A stretch of DNA of 64,000 nt from Cuneatibacter caecimuris (GTDB lineage Bacteria > Bacillota > Clostridia > Lachnospirales > Lachnospiraceae), in contig NZ_SGXF01000003.1 of NCBI RefSeq assembly GCF_004216775.1, forward strand, positions 269,224 through 333,223, in the 5' to 3' direction. The notes under the pieces were generated by a model. It searched no databases. It had not been told where the DNA came from and was given only the letters and a program-made list of their open reading frames with translations. Position 1 is the stretch's first letter. Each line of letters opens with the position of its first letter. Positions 44,489 to 53,620 of this stretch are shown here, one piece after another. The translations under genes and the position numbers were made by a program.

Positions 44489-45604
44489 TTGAAATTTGAA
44501 CAGTATATCCGGGACCATCTGTCGTATTTTGTTCCAGGGGATAAATGGAACTATGAAGACGGCTGCGTGCTGATGGGCTGCGTGATGATGTATCAGGCCA
44601 CAGGAGACAAATTTTACAAAGATTTTATCATTAAATATATGGATGGTTTTATACGGGAAGATGGGACCATAGACCGATATTGCAGGGAAGAATATAATAT
44701 TGACAGCATTCATTCCGGGAAAGCGCTGTTTTTCCTCTATGAAGAGACGGGGGAAGAAAAATACCGCAGGGCTGTGGAAGAACTGATGGATCAGCTGCGG
44801 ACTCACCCCAGAACGAAGTGCGGGAATTTCTGGCATAAAAAAATATATCCCTGGCAGATCTGGCTGGACGGCCTGTATATGGCACAGCCGTTCTATATGA
44901 TGTATGAGACAAAGTATAACCAGAAAGAAAATTATGGTGACATTGTCAGGCAGTTCCGGAACGTGCGGAAATATCTGTTTGATGAGAAGAAACAGCTGTA
45001 CTGCCACGCCTATGATGAAGCAAAAGCGCAGCTCTGGTGCGATAAAAATACGGGAAAATCCCCGAACTTCTGGCTGCGCTCCATTGGATGGTACCTTCTT
45101 GCGCTGATCGACACCATGGATGAAATGTCCGAAGAAATTTATGAGCATTACCGGGCGCTGGAAGACCTGTTCCGGGAAGCCGTAAAGGGGATTCTCCGGT
45201 ATCAGGACCCTGAGACTGGGCTGTTCTGGCAGGTGGTGGATCATCCGGAGGCAGAGGGCAATTATCTGGAGACTTCCGGCTCCGCCATGGTGGCCTGCGC
45301 GCTGCTCAAGGGCTGCAGGCTGGGCGCTCTTTCAGAAGAGAAATACGGCCATGTGGGCAGAGAAATTCTTCTTTCCCTGGAGGATCGGAGGCTGGAAGAA
45401 AAAGACGGCCGCCTGCAGCTGGGGGGCATCTGTTCTGTTGCGGGCCTGGGACCGGGAAGCGCCCGGGACGGCAGCATTGAATACTACCTGTCTGAACCGG
45501 TGGTCTATGAGGACCACAAGGGGTCCGGCGCCTTTATGATGGCTTATGCCCAGCTGCTGATGTATCAGAAGAGCATTGGGGAGGAGCTGCGCGATGGAGA
45601 TTAA
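44489..45604 (+). CDS. GH105 unsaturated rhamnogalacturonyl hydrolase
   Basis: A 371-residue intracellular enzyme removing the unsaturated uronic acid from pectic oligosaccharides made by lyases. GH105 marks: DSIHSGKALFFLYEETGEEKY (here shortened: IHSGKALFFLYEETG), the catalytic aspartate D127 in PWQIWLDGLYMAQPF, and WLRSIGWYLLALIDTMD. Start codon is TTG behind AGAGGAAAG. No signal peptide. It lies 20 nt after recJ and overlaps the GH28 gene by 11 nt, forming a pectin-oligomer module within a housekeeping run. Confidence 0.93.
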   Translation: MKFEQYIRDHLSYFVPGDKWNYEDGCVLMGCVMMYQATGDKFYKDFIIKYMDGFIREDGTIDRYCREEYNIDSIHSGKALFFLYEETGEEKYRRAVEELMDQLRTHPRTKCGNFWHKKIYPWQIWLDGLYMAQPFYMMYETKYNQKENYGDIVRQFRNVRKYLFDEKKQLYCHAYDEAKAQLWCDKNTGKSPNFWLRSIGWYLLALIDTMDEMSEEIYEHYRALEDLFREAVKGILRYQDPETGLFWQVVDHPEAEGNYLETSGSAMVACALLKGCRLGALSEEKYGHVGREILLSLEDRRLEEKDGRLQLGGICSVAGLGPGSARDGSIEYYLSEPVVYEDHKGSGAFMMAYAQLLMYQKSIGEELRDGD

Positions 45605-47153
45605 TATTTTATTCCATACAGCCAGAAATGTGGTGTTTGAGATTCTGGACGGGGAGATCTATGAGGCGGAAAGCGATTACCGTGTGTTTCTGGACGGTGG
45701 CCTGGTGCAGGAGAGCCGGCGTACGGTCCAGAGCCTGTATGGGCTGCAGCCGGATACGGAATACAAATTGGCTGTGGAAAAGCCGGGGGAAGAGGCAGCC
45801 TTTGCGGAATTTTGTACGGACCGGGAATTTGTGACCTTGAATGTGAGAAAGTTCGGGGCCAGAGGGGATGGAAAGGCTGACGATACCCAGGCGGTCCAGG
45901 CGGCTATTCTGTCCTGCCCGCCGGAGAGCAGGGTTCTGGTGCCCCGGGGAATTTACCGGATCACCAGCCTGTTTTTAAAAAGCGGCCTGAGAATGGAGCT
46001 GGCGGAGGGCGCGGTGCTTGCCGCCGATCCCGACCGCAGCAAATATCCTGTGCTTCCGGGGATGGTCCGGAGCTGGGATGAACAGTCGGAATTTAACCTG
46101 GGCACCTGGGAAGGTAATCCGCTGGATATGTATGCTTCCGTCATTACCGGGATTCATGTGAAGGACGCGGTGCTCTATGGACAGGGAACCATAGACGGCA
46201 ATGCCTCTTATGATAACTGGTGGAGAGATCATAAGAAGAAGCAGGGAGCCTGGAGGCCGAGGCAGATTTTTCTGAACCGCTGCGAAAACGTAGTGGTGGA
46301 AGGCATAACGGTAACCAACAGCCCCAGCTGGAATATCCATCCGTATTTTTCCGAAAACCTGAAATTCCTGAATCTGAGGATTCTCAATCCAAAGGTTTCT
46401 CCCAATACGGACGGCCTGGATCCGGAATCCTGCAGAAATGTGGATATTATCGGAATTTATTTTTCTCTTGGCGACGACTGTATCGCCATAAAATCCGGCA
46501 AAATATACATGGGAGCGAAGTATAAAACCCCTTCTGAAAATATTAATGTCCGCCAGTGCTGCATGAGGGATGGTCATGGTTCCGTAACCATCGGCAGCGA
46601 GATGGCCGGCGGAGTCAGGAACGTCATGGTAAAGGACTGCCTGTTCCTGCATACAGACAGGGGGCTCCGGATTAAGACAAGGCGGGGCCGGGGCAGAGAT
46701 GCGGTGATTGATCATATTGTGTTTGAACACATCAGGATGGATCAAGTAATGACCCCTTTTGTGATTAACTGTTTTTACTACTGCGATCCGGACGGGCATA
46801 CGGAATATGTGCGGGCCCATGAGGCGCTTCCGGCGGATGAGCGCACGCCTGAGATCAAAAACCTGGCGTTTCAGGACATCCGGGCTGACAACTGCCATGT
46901 GGCCGCTGCATTTATGGACGGGCTGCCTGAGAAAAAAATTGAGAGAGTGCTCATGGAGAATGTCTCAGTGAACTATGCCTCCCGGCCCAGGGCTGATGTG
47001 CCGGCTATGCTGGATGGAGTGGAGCCCTGTACGGGAATGGGGGTATTTGCCCGGAATATTCACGAACTGATCTTAAAAAATGTGCGGATAAGCGGGCAGA
47101 AAGGACAGGATTTTATCCTGGATCAGATCGACTGCCTGCAGAAGGAGGATTAA
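45594..47153 (+). CDS. GH28 polygalacturonase-type hydrolase, intracellular
   Basis: A 519-residue right-handed beta-helix enzyme starting at ATG 45594, behind GGGGAGGAG inside the end of the GH105 gene. A fibronectin-like N-terminal domain (about 1-80) precedes the helix, as in bacterial exo-acting GH28. Catalytic signatures are complete: SPNTDGLDPESC (D273), GDDCIAIKSG (D294, D295), DGHGSVTIGSE (H328) and RGLRIKTRRGRG (R359-K361). No signal peptide, so it works on imported oligogalacturonides or rhamnogalacturonan fragments. The next ATG follows its TAA directly. Confidence 0.93.
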   Translation: MEINILFHTARNVVFEILDGEIYEAESDYRVFLDGGLVQESRRTVQSLYGLQPDTEYKLAVEKPGEEAAFAEFCTDREFVTLNVRKFGARGDGKADDTQAVQAAILSCPPESRVLVPRGIYRITSLFLKSGLRMELAEGAVLAADPDRSKYPVLPGMVRSWDEQSEFNLGTWEGNPLDMYASVITGIHVKDAVLYGQGTIDGNASYDNWWRDHKKKQGAWRPRQIFLNRCENVVVEGITVTNSPSWNIHPYFSENLKFLNLRILNPKVSPNTDGLDPESCRNVDIIGIYFSLGDDCIAIKSGKIYMGAKYKTPSENINVRQCCMRDGHGSVTIGSEMAGGVRNVMVKDCLFLHTDRGLRIKTRRGRGRDAVIDHIVFEHIRMDQVMTPFVINCFYYCDPDGHTEYVRAHEALPADERTPEIKNLAFQDIRADNCHVAAAFMDGLPEKKIERVLMENVSVNYASRPRADVPAMLDGVEPCTGMGVFARNIHELILKNVRISGQKGQDFILDQIDCLQKED

Positions 47154-47993
47154 ATGAATCTTGGAATCAGGGCGCATGACGTTAAGCCGCTTCCTTTTGA
47201 GGAACTGGTGAAAGAAATTCATGAAGAAGGCTTTGGGTGCTGCCATCTGGCGCTGTACCGCGCCGTTCGGGATTTTCCGGTGGACACAGCGGCCATGACG
47301 CCGGGACTGGCGATGTACATGAAAAAGGTATTTGAGAAAAACCAGGTGGATGTGGCGATTCTGGGCTGCTATAAAAATCTGGCCAATCCGGACCCCGCCC
47401 AGCTGGCGGAGATCACTGAGAGCTACAAAGCCCATATCCGATTTGCTTCCCTGCTGGGATGCGGAATGGTGGGGACAGAGACGGGAGCAGTGAATACAGA
47501 ATACCGCTATGAGCCCGCCAACGGATCTGAGGAAGCGCTTCAGATTTTTATTGAGAATCTGAAGCCGGTGGTGGAGTATGCGGAGAAGCTGGGCGTGATC
47601 TTTGCCATCGAGCCGGTATGGTCCCATATTGTCTGCAATGGAGAACGGTGCCGACGGGTATTGGACGCGGTGAACTCTCCCAACCTGCAGGTGATTTTCG
47701 ACCCTGTAAACCAGCTGAACGCGGAAAACTGCGAAGGCCATGAGGATCTCATCAAAGAGGCTTTTTCCTTGTATGGCAAAGAGATCGCGGCAATCCACGC
47801 CAAAGACTACAGGATCGGGCCGGACGGGCAGTTTGAGTCCGTGGCTTCCGGCTTCGGTCAGCTGAATTACAGCCTTCTGATGCACTATGTGAAAAAGATG
47901 AAGCCCCATATCCATGTAACCCTGGAGGATTCCGTGCCGGAAAACGCCCTTGCTGCCAGGGATTATGTGCTGAAAAAATACGAAGAAGCCTGA
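47154..47993 (+). CDS. Sugar phosphate isomerase/epimerase (TIM barrel)
   Basis: A 279-residue xylose-isomerase-like barrel. The four metal-ligand regions are visible: FAIEPVWSHI, VIFDPVNQLNAEN, IHAKDYRI and HVTLEDSVPE. It starts at the base after the GH28 stop, so it belongs to the pectin module and probably acts on a released uronic acid or its keto form. The precise substrate cannot be decided. Confidence 0.87.
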   Translation: MNLGIRAHDVKPLPFEELVKEIHEEGFGCCHLALYRAVRDFPVDTAAMTPGLAMYMKKVFEKNQVDVAILGCYKNLANPDPAQLAEITESYKAHIRFASLLGCGMVGTETGAVNTEYRYEPANGSEEALQIFIENLKPVVEYAEKLGVIFAIEPVWSHIVCNGERCRRVLDAVNSPNLQVIFDPVNQLNAENCEGHEDLIKEAFSLYGKEIAAIHAKDYRIGPDGQFESVASGFGQLNYSLLMHYVKKMKPHIHVTLEDSVPENALAARDYVLKKYEEA

Positions 47994-48012
47994 AGAACGG
48001 AGGAAAAGAGAA

Positions 48013-48537
48013 GTGAAACATTTAGAGGAATATGTGATCAGCATCCCGGATTTCCCGGAACCGGGAATTATTTTCAGAGACGTGACCGGAATCCTTCAGG
48101 ACCCGGACGGACTCCAGCTTGCAGTAAACCAGCTGCAGGATTTCCTGAAAGATACGGAGTTCGACGTGGTGGTGGGCCCGGAATCCAGAGGTTTCATATT
48201 TGGAGTTCCGGTAGCCTATAACCTGAAAAAATCTTTTGTCCCCGTGCGCAAGAAGGGGAAACTGCCGCGGAAAACCATTTCGGAAAGCTATGCGCTGGAG
48301 TATGGATCTGCTGAAATAGAAATTCATGAAGACGCCATCAAGCCAGGACAGAAGGTGGTGATCATCGACGATTTGATGGCCACCGGCGGGACTACGGAGG
48401 CGATCATCCGCCTGATCAGCCGGCTGGGCGGCGAAGTTGTGAAGGCATGCTTTGTCATGGAGCTGGCCGGGCTGAATGGCCGGGAAAAACTGAAAGGCTG
48501 TCCGGTGGACAGCGCGATCATTTATGAGGGGAAATAA
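48013..48537 (+). CDS. apt: Adenine phosphoribosyltransferase
   Basis: A 174-residue purine salvage enzyme making AMP from adenine and PRPP. It has IPDFPEPGIIFRDVTGIL, VGPESRGFIFGVPVAY and the PRPP loop KVVIIDDLMATGGTT. Start codon GTG at 48013 with GGAGGAAAAG upstream. It closes the plus-strand run that begins at the lipoprotein, ahead of a shared terminator. Confidence 0.97.
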   Translation: MKHLEEYVISIPDFPEPGIIFRDVTGILQDPDGLQLAVNQLQDFLKDTEFDVVVGPESRGFIFGVPVAYNLKKSFVPVRKKGKLPRKTISESYALEYGSAEIEIHEDAIKPGQKVVIIDDLMATGGTTEAIIRLISRLGGEVVKACFVMELAGLNGREKLKGCPVDSAIIYEGK

Positions 48538-48546
48538 ATAATTGCT

Positions 48547-48590
48547 TCCGGGCCGGACCCTTTAATGGGTTTTCGGCCCGGATTTATTTA
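48547..48590. terminator. Bidirectional terminator between apt and the ClC gene
   Basis: TCCGGGCCG (48547-48555) pairs with CGGCCCGGA (48574-48582), extended inside by ACCC/GGGT. On the plus strand TTTATTTA follows. The stop codon of the convergent ClC gene (48562-48564) lies inside the loop region. Confidence 0.75.
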
Positions 48591-49845
48591 CGAATTTCGC
48601 CCGGAATTTGGAATAGACAAACTTCTGGCTGCTGTACAGCCCGTAGTAGCCGGAGAGCATGAAGCTGACGGCGCAGGCGATCGCGAACAGCAAGAGGCCG
48701 GAGGAACCGAACAGTTCGATGCTCAGCAGGATGGAAGCCACCGGGCAATTGACGCTTCCGCAGAAAAGGGCGGTGAGCCCGATGGCGGCGGCCAGGCCGG
48801 TATCCATGCCCAGCAGGCCTCCGAAAAGGCTGCCGAACGTTGCGCCCACAAACATGGCAGGAACGATTTCACCTCCTTTAAATCCGCAGCCCAATGTCAC
48901 CGCGGTGAAAAGTAATTTCAGAAGAAAGGCTTCCGGGCGCACAGCTTTGCCGTGAATGGCGCCTTCAATGATGTTCATTCCCACACCGTTATAGTCCCTG
49001 GTTCCTGAAAGGAAGGTGAGGGCGATGAGAAGAACAGCTCCGGCGGCAATCCGGAGATACTCGTTTGGTATTCTGCGTTTGAACAGAGCAGAAGTACGTC
49101 CGATGACCACGCAGAACAGCACGCTCACAGCTGCGCACAGGCCGGATAATATTACTACCTGCGCTACCAGGGGTACGGAAAGCACAGGGGGGCTGTTCAG
49201 TGCAAACACAGTGGGAGAGATCCCAAAATACCCGGTGATTCCAAAGGCGACGGCAGCAGAAATAATACAGGGAACCAGGGCGCTGTAGTACATGACTCCC
49301 ACGCTGATGACTTCCATGCTGAAAATGGTGGCAGTGATAGGCGTGCCGAAAAGCGCGGAAAAAACAGCGCTCATGCCGCAGAGCGTGATGATGTGCAGGT
49401 CCCGCTCGTTCAGGCGCAGAATCTTTCCGACGGTAGAACCTACGCTGCCGCCGATCTGCAATGCAGCGCCTTCCCGTCCGGCTGAACCGCCGCCGAAATG
49501 TGTGAGGATGGTGCTGAAGAAGATCAATGGAGCCAGCAGGGGGGAAGCCTGCCGGGGAGAGGAAACAGATTCAATGATCCCGTTGGTCCCCCGGTCGTTA
49601 TGCATATGGCAGAGACGGTAAGAAAATACAATCAGCAGGCCGAAGACTGGCAGCAGAAAGATCATCCAGTCATGGCCGGACCTGAATTCGGTCACGTACT
49701 CCACCGCATAGTGGAAAAGGGTGCCGATCCCGCCGCAGACAGCTCCTACTGCAGCTGCCAGGAGGGTCCATTTAAAAAAAATCCGCAGATAGACCAATAT
49801 GTATTGTATGGTTATTCTTGTTTTATGCCAGAAATGACGCAGCAT
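48562..49845 (-). CDS. ClC-family chloride channel or anion/proton antiporter
   Basis: A 427-residue membrane protein with about ten hydrophobic segments, starting at ATG 49845 behind GGAGG. ClC motifs are present in altered form. GSGIPE is replaced by GTNGIIE, GREGP reads GREGA (GGGSAGREGAALQIG), and GxFxP reads KGGEIVPAMFVGATFGSLFG. Replacement of the usual serine is seen in fluoride-exporting ClC-F proteins, so fluoride export is possible. No fluoride riboswitch was recognised. It is the third gene of a minus-strand operon, 19 nt after the aldolase. The stop lies in the terminator hairpin. Confidence 0.88.
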   Translation of the reverse strand: MLRHFWHKTRITIQYILVYLRIFFKWTLLAAAVGAVCGGIGTLFHYAVEYVTEFRSGHDWMIFLLPVFGLLIVFSYRLCHMHNDRGTNGIIESVSSPRQASPLLAPLIFFSTILTHFGGGSAGREGAALQIGGSVGSTVGKILRLNERDLHIITLCGMSAVFSALFGTPITATIFSMEVISVGVMYYSALVPCIISAAVAFGITGYFGISPTVFALNSPPVLSVPLVAQVVILSGLCAAVSVLFCVVIGRTSALFKRRIPNEYLRIAAGAVLLIALTFLSGTRDYNGVGMNIIEGAIHGKAVRPEAFLLKLLFTAVTLGCGFKGGEIVPAMFVGATFGSLFGGLLGMDTGLAAAIGLTALFCGSVNCPVASILLSIELFGSSGLLLFAIACAVSFMLSGYYGLYSSQKFVYSKFRAKFVNKSGPKTH

Positions 49846-49864
49846 TGCTTCCTCCAATCCCCTC

Positions 49865-50761
49865 TCATCCAGCCACCAGGTTCTGTCTGAGCACCTGTTC
49901 CAGATATTGTTTCTGCTCCGGGGACAGAGGCAGGAAGGGGCGGCGGGGTTCCCCCGCGTCGATTCCCTGGGCGGTGAGCACATACTTGATAGCAGGGATC
50001 AGGCCCACGCTGCAGAGCGCTTCCATAATATTATTTGCTTTTACCTGGAGTTCCAGAGCCAGCTCCAGGTCCTTCTTTTTATATGTATCGAAGATCAGCT
50101 TGTAATGGGGAAGCATGAAATTGAAGGTGCTTCCGATGGAACCGTCGGCGCCCAGCGCCAGTCCGGCCACCATGGTTTCATCAAAACCGTTGAAGACCAC
50201 CAGATCCGGATTCAGGCTGCGGATGCGTTCCATCTGGTAGACAACCTGGTTGGTGTGCTTCACGCCCAGAATTGCAGGGCTGCAGAACAGCTCACGGTAA
50301 ACCGGGTCTGCCAGGTTGAATTCTTTGCCTGTATTTCCGGGAAAATTATAGATGATCACAGGCATTCCTGAGGCTTCATAGATATCATGATAATACCGGG
50401 AAATTTCCCTGCTGCCGAAACCGTAATAGAAGGGCGGGGTAGCGGCGATGGCGTCAAACCCTAATTCTTTGGCGTATTTCGCATAATCGCATGCCTGGCA
50501 GGTGGATACCGCGCCCACATGGGCGATCAGATTCGTTTTTCCCTTCAGCTCTGAAGCAACCTCAAAAGCATTTTTGCGTTCCCGGGGAGAGAGCAGGAAG
50601 CATTCGGCGGAACTGCCTCCGATAAACAGCCCTCCTGCGCCTTCTTCCAAATTACGTTTCATAATTTCAAGCATAGCAAGCCGGTTGATGCTGCCGTCTG
50701 CTGAAAAAGGTGTGACTGTGGCGGGATAAATGCCCGCCATTTTTTCTTTAACTGAGTTCAT
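49865..50761 (-). CDS. N-acetylneuraminate lyase / DapA-family aldolase
   Basis: A 298-residue class I aldolase barrel. Schiff-base K168 lies in LGVKHTN, Y138 in VIIYNFPGNTG, and the phosphate or carboxylate loop is GGSSAEC. The GADGSIGSTFN segment is typical of sialic-acid lyases (GADGAIGSTYN), which makes N-acetylneuraminate or a related 2-keto acid the likely substrate, though a general DapA-like role remains open. Its ATG overlaps the TGA of the hybrid kinase (ATGA). No other sialic acid gene is present. Confidence 0.88.
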   Translation of the reverse strand: MNSVKEKMAGIYPATVTPFSADGSINRLAMLEIMKRNLEEGAGGLFIGGSSAECFLLSPRERKNAFEVASELKGKTNLIAHVGAVSTCQACDYAKYAKELGFDAIAATPPFYYGFGSREISRYYHDIYEASGMPVIIYNFPGNTGKEFNLADPVYRELFCSPAILGVKHTNQVVYQMERIRSLNPDLVVFNGFDETMVAGLALGADGSIGSTFNFMLPHYKLIFDTYKKKDLELALELQVKANNIMEALCSVGLIPAIKYVLTAQGIDAGEPRRPFLPLSPEQKQYLEQVLRQNLVAG

Positions 50762-53172
50762 TTTTTGTTCTTCCTTTCTTCAGGCCGGTTCTGGTATTTC
50801 CATGACAGACATTCTGAAAGCGTCTTCTTCAGCTGGCTGATGGATATCGGCTTTGCCAGATGACCGGACATACCTGCCAGACGGGCCTGACGCACGTCTT
50901 CGGCAAAAGCGTCCGCAGTCATTGCAATGATCGGCAGTTCCTCCACTCTTTTCAGGCCGGAATGCCGGATTTCCCTGGCGGCGTCATAACCGCCCAGCTC
51001 TGGCATCTGTATATCCATTAATACCATATCATAATAGAACTGGGGATGGGAAAGCACGGCGTTCACAGCTTCCCGGCCGTTCACCGCGGTCTCCACCCGC
51101 GCCCCTAAAAACTCCAGCATTTCCACCGCGATCTGGCGGTTTAGCTCATTATCTTCAGCCAAAAGCACCATCAGTTCGGTGAAAGATCCTTCGTCATTTA
51201 TTGCTGCATTCGCTGCGGGAGAAGGCAGAGCTGCAGCGCATTTGGTCAGACAAAGAGTGATGGAGAAACGAGTGCCCTGACCGTACCGGCTTTCAATCTG
51301 CAGATCTCCGCCCATCAATCTGACAAGATTTCTAACGATAGTCATCCCCAGACCGGTTCCGGAGATCTTGCTGGTTCTGATCTCATCGGCCCGGCTGAAC
51401 GGCTCAAATATGTGTTCCAGATATTCTGGCTTCATGCCGATTCCGGAATCCTCTATAACAAAACAATATGTTCCGATCTGCAGCTCCTGTTTTTTCAGCT
51501 CTTTCAGTGAAAAACTGATTTTTCCGCCGGGTTCTGTATATTTCGAAGCATTTTCCAGAATATTGACCAGGACCTGCTTCAGGCGCCGCATATCTCCTGT
51601 AACCATGAAGTGGGCGTTTTCGTCAATATTAATGGAAAACTGCTGGCATTTGTTTTCCAGGGAAAGGCGGATCATTTCTGATGCTTCTTCCATCAGGGAA
51701 CGGAGATCAAATTCTTTTTCTTCCAGCTGGACCGTTCCGCTTTCGATTTTGCTCACATCCAGGACTTCATTGATCAGGCTGAGGAGATGGGAACTGGACG
51801 AGGTGATTTTATCCAGATAGTCTTTCGTACGGCTTGTATCTTCCAGATGAAGCCGGGCCAGCTCCGTCATTCCTACAATGGCGTTCATGGGGGTTCTGAT
51901 GTCGTGGCTCATCCGGGAAAGAAAATCGCTTTTAGCCTGGCTGGCTTTTTCCGCTTTCTGCAGCGCGTCCTCCAACAGCAGCTTGGCTCTGTGCTCTTTC
52001 TCCAAAGCCTCCCTCTGCTGGCGGCGGGCCTCATCAATATTCCTGGAGAGTGTAATTTCAATGAGGTCGTCTGTGTAAGGGCTTTCTACCCGGACTACCT
52101 GGGTGAAATTCCAATAGCAGGTCCCGTCCTCCCCCAGGTGAGGGACTTCCATGGATATAATACGTTCTCCCTTCCGGAAAGAATTCACCAGGGAATCCCG
52201 GGAAAACCTATCCAGGAACGCTTTCCGCAAATCAGGGCGGACGGTGGAGACTTCGGATTGTATCAACTCTTCAAAGGTCCCTGCGTCCCCTGGCTTTTTG
52301 ATTGGAAAACGCTCATATTCCAACATATGATAGGTGTTCCGGGTCAGGTTCACAGCGATCAGCATCTGATAGGCAGATTCGACAGCCGTGGCCAGCTGGG
52401 TGACTTCCAGGTTCCTCTGCTGTTCCTGAAGGTATTCTTCCTGGATATCCCGGAAAACCAGGACGCACCAGCATTCTTTCTCACTTATTTTTTCAATTCT
52501 GGCAGCTGTAAATTCTACCATATGATAACTGCCGTCTTCCATCATGCGGCGCAGCCGTCTGGTGATCAGCCGTCTGCCTTCGCCAAACAGGCGCAGCATG
52601 CTTTCACGGGAAAAGTAGCTGTTAAATGTATCTAAATCGTCAGGATGCATTACTTTTCTGGAGTATTTCTGATTTTCCATTCCGAAATCACCCTGCTCAG
52701 GGATATCCGTCCACAGCGCGTCTTTTTGACAATTAACGTAATAGTCCTGTGTCAGATTGGCTATGATACACTCGTCAAATACGGTAACCAGGCTTTGAGC
52801 ATACATCCTTTCGATCTGGCGGAGCCCCTGTTTCTCCTCGAAATTCATGCGGTGAGGAGCTGCAGTGATGACTGCGGCCTGGATATGACCGTCCCAGAGG
52901 ATTCGGCTGGCCGTCACATCTACTGTGGATTTCAGCAGGGGATCGTAACAGACAATATGGCTTGAGGAATTATCGTTCAGCCCTTTCAGGGGACAATTGC
53001 GGCAGACCTCAGGCCAGATTTCATGGCAGAGAGCGCCGGGAACAGCTTTGCCCCGGCCGGTTTCACGGCAGCGCTTGTTACAGTACAGCAGCCGGTGTGT
53101 TTTTTCTTCAATTACATAGACGCTGGTATCTCCCAGTGCATCAAGAAGACTGCTCAGATTGTCGGCAGACAT
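50758..53172 (-). CDS. Hybrid sensor histidine kinase/response regulator with PAS domains
   Basis: An 804-residue soluble hybrid kinase. The N-terminal PAS-like domain carries a cysteine cluster (LLYCNKRC and CHEIWPEVCRNCPL), followed by two more PAS-like regions and a coiled coil. The transmitter has H423 in MSHDIRTPMNAIVGM, and the ATPase has EDSGIGMKPEYLEHIFEPF and GTGLGMTIV. The C-terminal receiver has D720 in MVLMDIQMPE and the lysine in HLAKPIS. There are no membrane segments. GGAGGAAAATC precedes the ATG. It heads an operon with the aldolase and ClC genes, an odd pairing. A separate partner protein for phosphotransfer is not seen. Confidence 0.94.
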   Translation of the reverse strand: MSADNLSSLLDALGDTSVYVIEEKTHRLLYCNKRCRETGRGKAVPGALCHEIWPEVCRNCPLKGLNDNSSSHIVCYDPLLKSTVDVTASRILWDGHIQAAVITAAPHRMNFEEKQGLRQIERMYAQSLVTVFDECIIANLTQDYYVNCQKDALWTDIPEQGDFGMENQKYSRKVMHPDDLDTFNSYFSRESMLRLFGEGRRLITRRLRRMMEDGSYHMVEFTAARIEKISEKECWCVLVFRDIQEEYLQEQQRNLEVTQLATAVESAYQMLIAVNLTRNTYHMLEYERFPIKKPGDAGTFEELIQSEVSTVRPDLRKAFLDRFSRDSLVNSFRKGERIISMEVPHLGEDGTCYWNFTQVVRVESPYTDDLIEITLSRNIDEARRQQREALEKEHRAKLLLEDALQKAEKASQAKSDFLSRMSHDIRTPMNAIVGMTELARLHLEDTSRTKDYLDKITSSSSHLLSLINEVLDVSKIESGTVQLEEKEFDLRSLMEEASEMIRLSLENKCQQFSINIDENAHFMVTGDMRRLKQVLVNILENASKYTEPGGKISFSLKELKKQELQIGTYCFVIEDSGIGMKPEYLEHIFEPFSRADEIRTSKISGTGLGMTIVRNLVRLMGGDLQIESRYGQGTRFSITLCLTKCAAALPSPAANAAINDEGSFTELMVLLAEDNELNRQIAVEMLEFLGARVETAVNGREAVNAVLSHPQFYYDMVLMDIQMPELGGYDAAREIRHSGLKRVEELPIIAMTADAFAEDVRQARLAGMSGHLAKPISISQLKKTLSECLSWKYQNRPEERKNKK

Positions 53173-53308
53173 GATTTTCCTCCAGTTTGAAATCGTTATT
53201 TGTGTCAGGCAGGATTTCTTGCTACCAATTATACAACGGCGGAAGAAAAATAGGAAGTAGTTTTTCCCGCAGAAGCCCTGTCAGAATCAGGATTCCGCAT
53301 TCTGCCGC

Positions 53309-53337
53309 TTGACAAAAAAAAGACCCGGGTCTATAAT
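53309..53337 (+). promoter_or_regulatory. Consensus promoter of the T-box-ileS operon
   Basis: TTGACA (53309-53314), 17 bases, TATAAT (53332-53337): a perfect sigma-A promoter. The transcript begins near 53344. The rest of the divergent gap (53173-53308) holds the hybrid kinase promoter region without a clear match. Confidence 0.9.
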
Positions 53338-53344
53338 GAATTCA

Positions 53345-53595
53345 CTGATCAAATAAAGGCTGTGATGGAGACAGTAGGCTTTTGTGGAACGCTTCAGCGA
53401 GCCGGGGAAGGTGCGAGCCCGGCGCAAGTACAGACTGACCGAAAATCACTCCGGAGCTGCGGGGCCGAGCCAGCGTGGTTAGGCCGTGACGGATGCCCGC
53501 CGTTACAGGGGCCGCATATGTCAGTATGTTGCAATAGGTGGTTGCGAAGATTCCCTTCGTCCTGTTCGCAGGACGGAGGGATTATTAATTTACGC
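53345..53595 (+). promoter_or_regulatory. T-box leader of ileS
   Basis: A tRNA-sensing leader of about 250 nt. Stem I begins with the GA-rich segment near 53360 and an apical GAGCCGGGGAAGGTGCGAGC. The specifier ATC (isoleucine) is at 53445-53447 in GAAAATCAC. The T-box bulge contains TGGT (53539-53542), matching the end of a tRNA with discriminator A. CGAAG (53545-53549) and CTTCG (53555-53559) form the antiterminator. The competing terminator is a 13-bp stem with a TTCG loop (53552-53581), followed by TTATTAATTT. Uncharged tRNA-Ile would favour read-through. Confidence 0.9.
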
Positions 53596-53620
53596 AGACG
53601 CAAAAACAAGGAGGAAGAAC

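Noticed and set aside
49846-49983. N-terminal extension of the ClC protein
   Set aside because: Reads through the end of the aldolase gene and is not hydrophobic; GGAGG fits ATG 49845.
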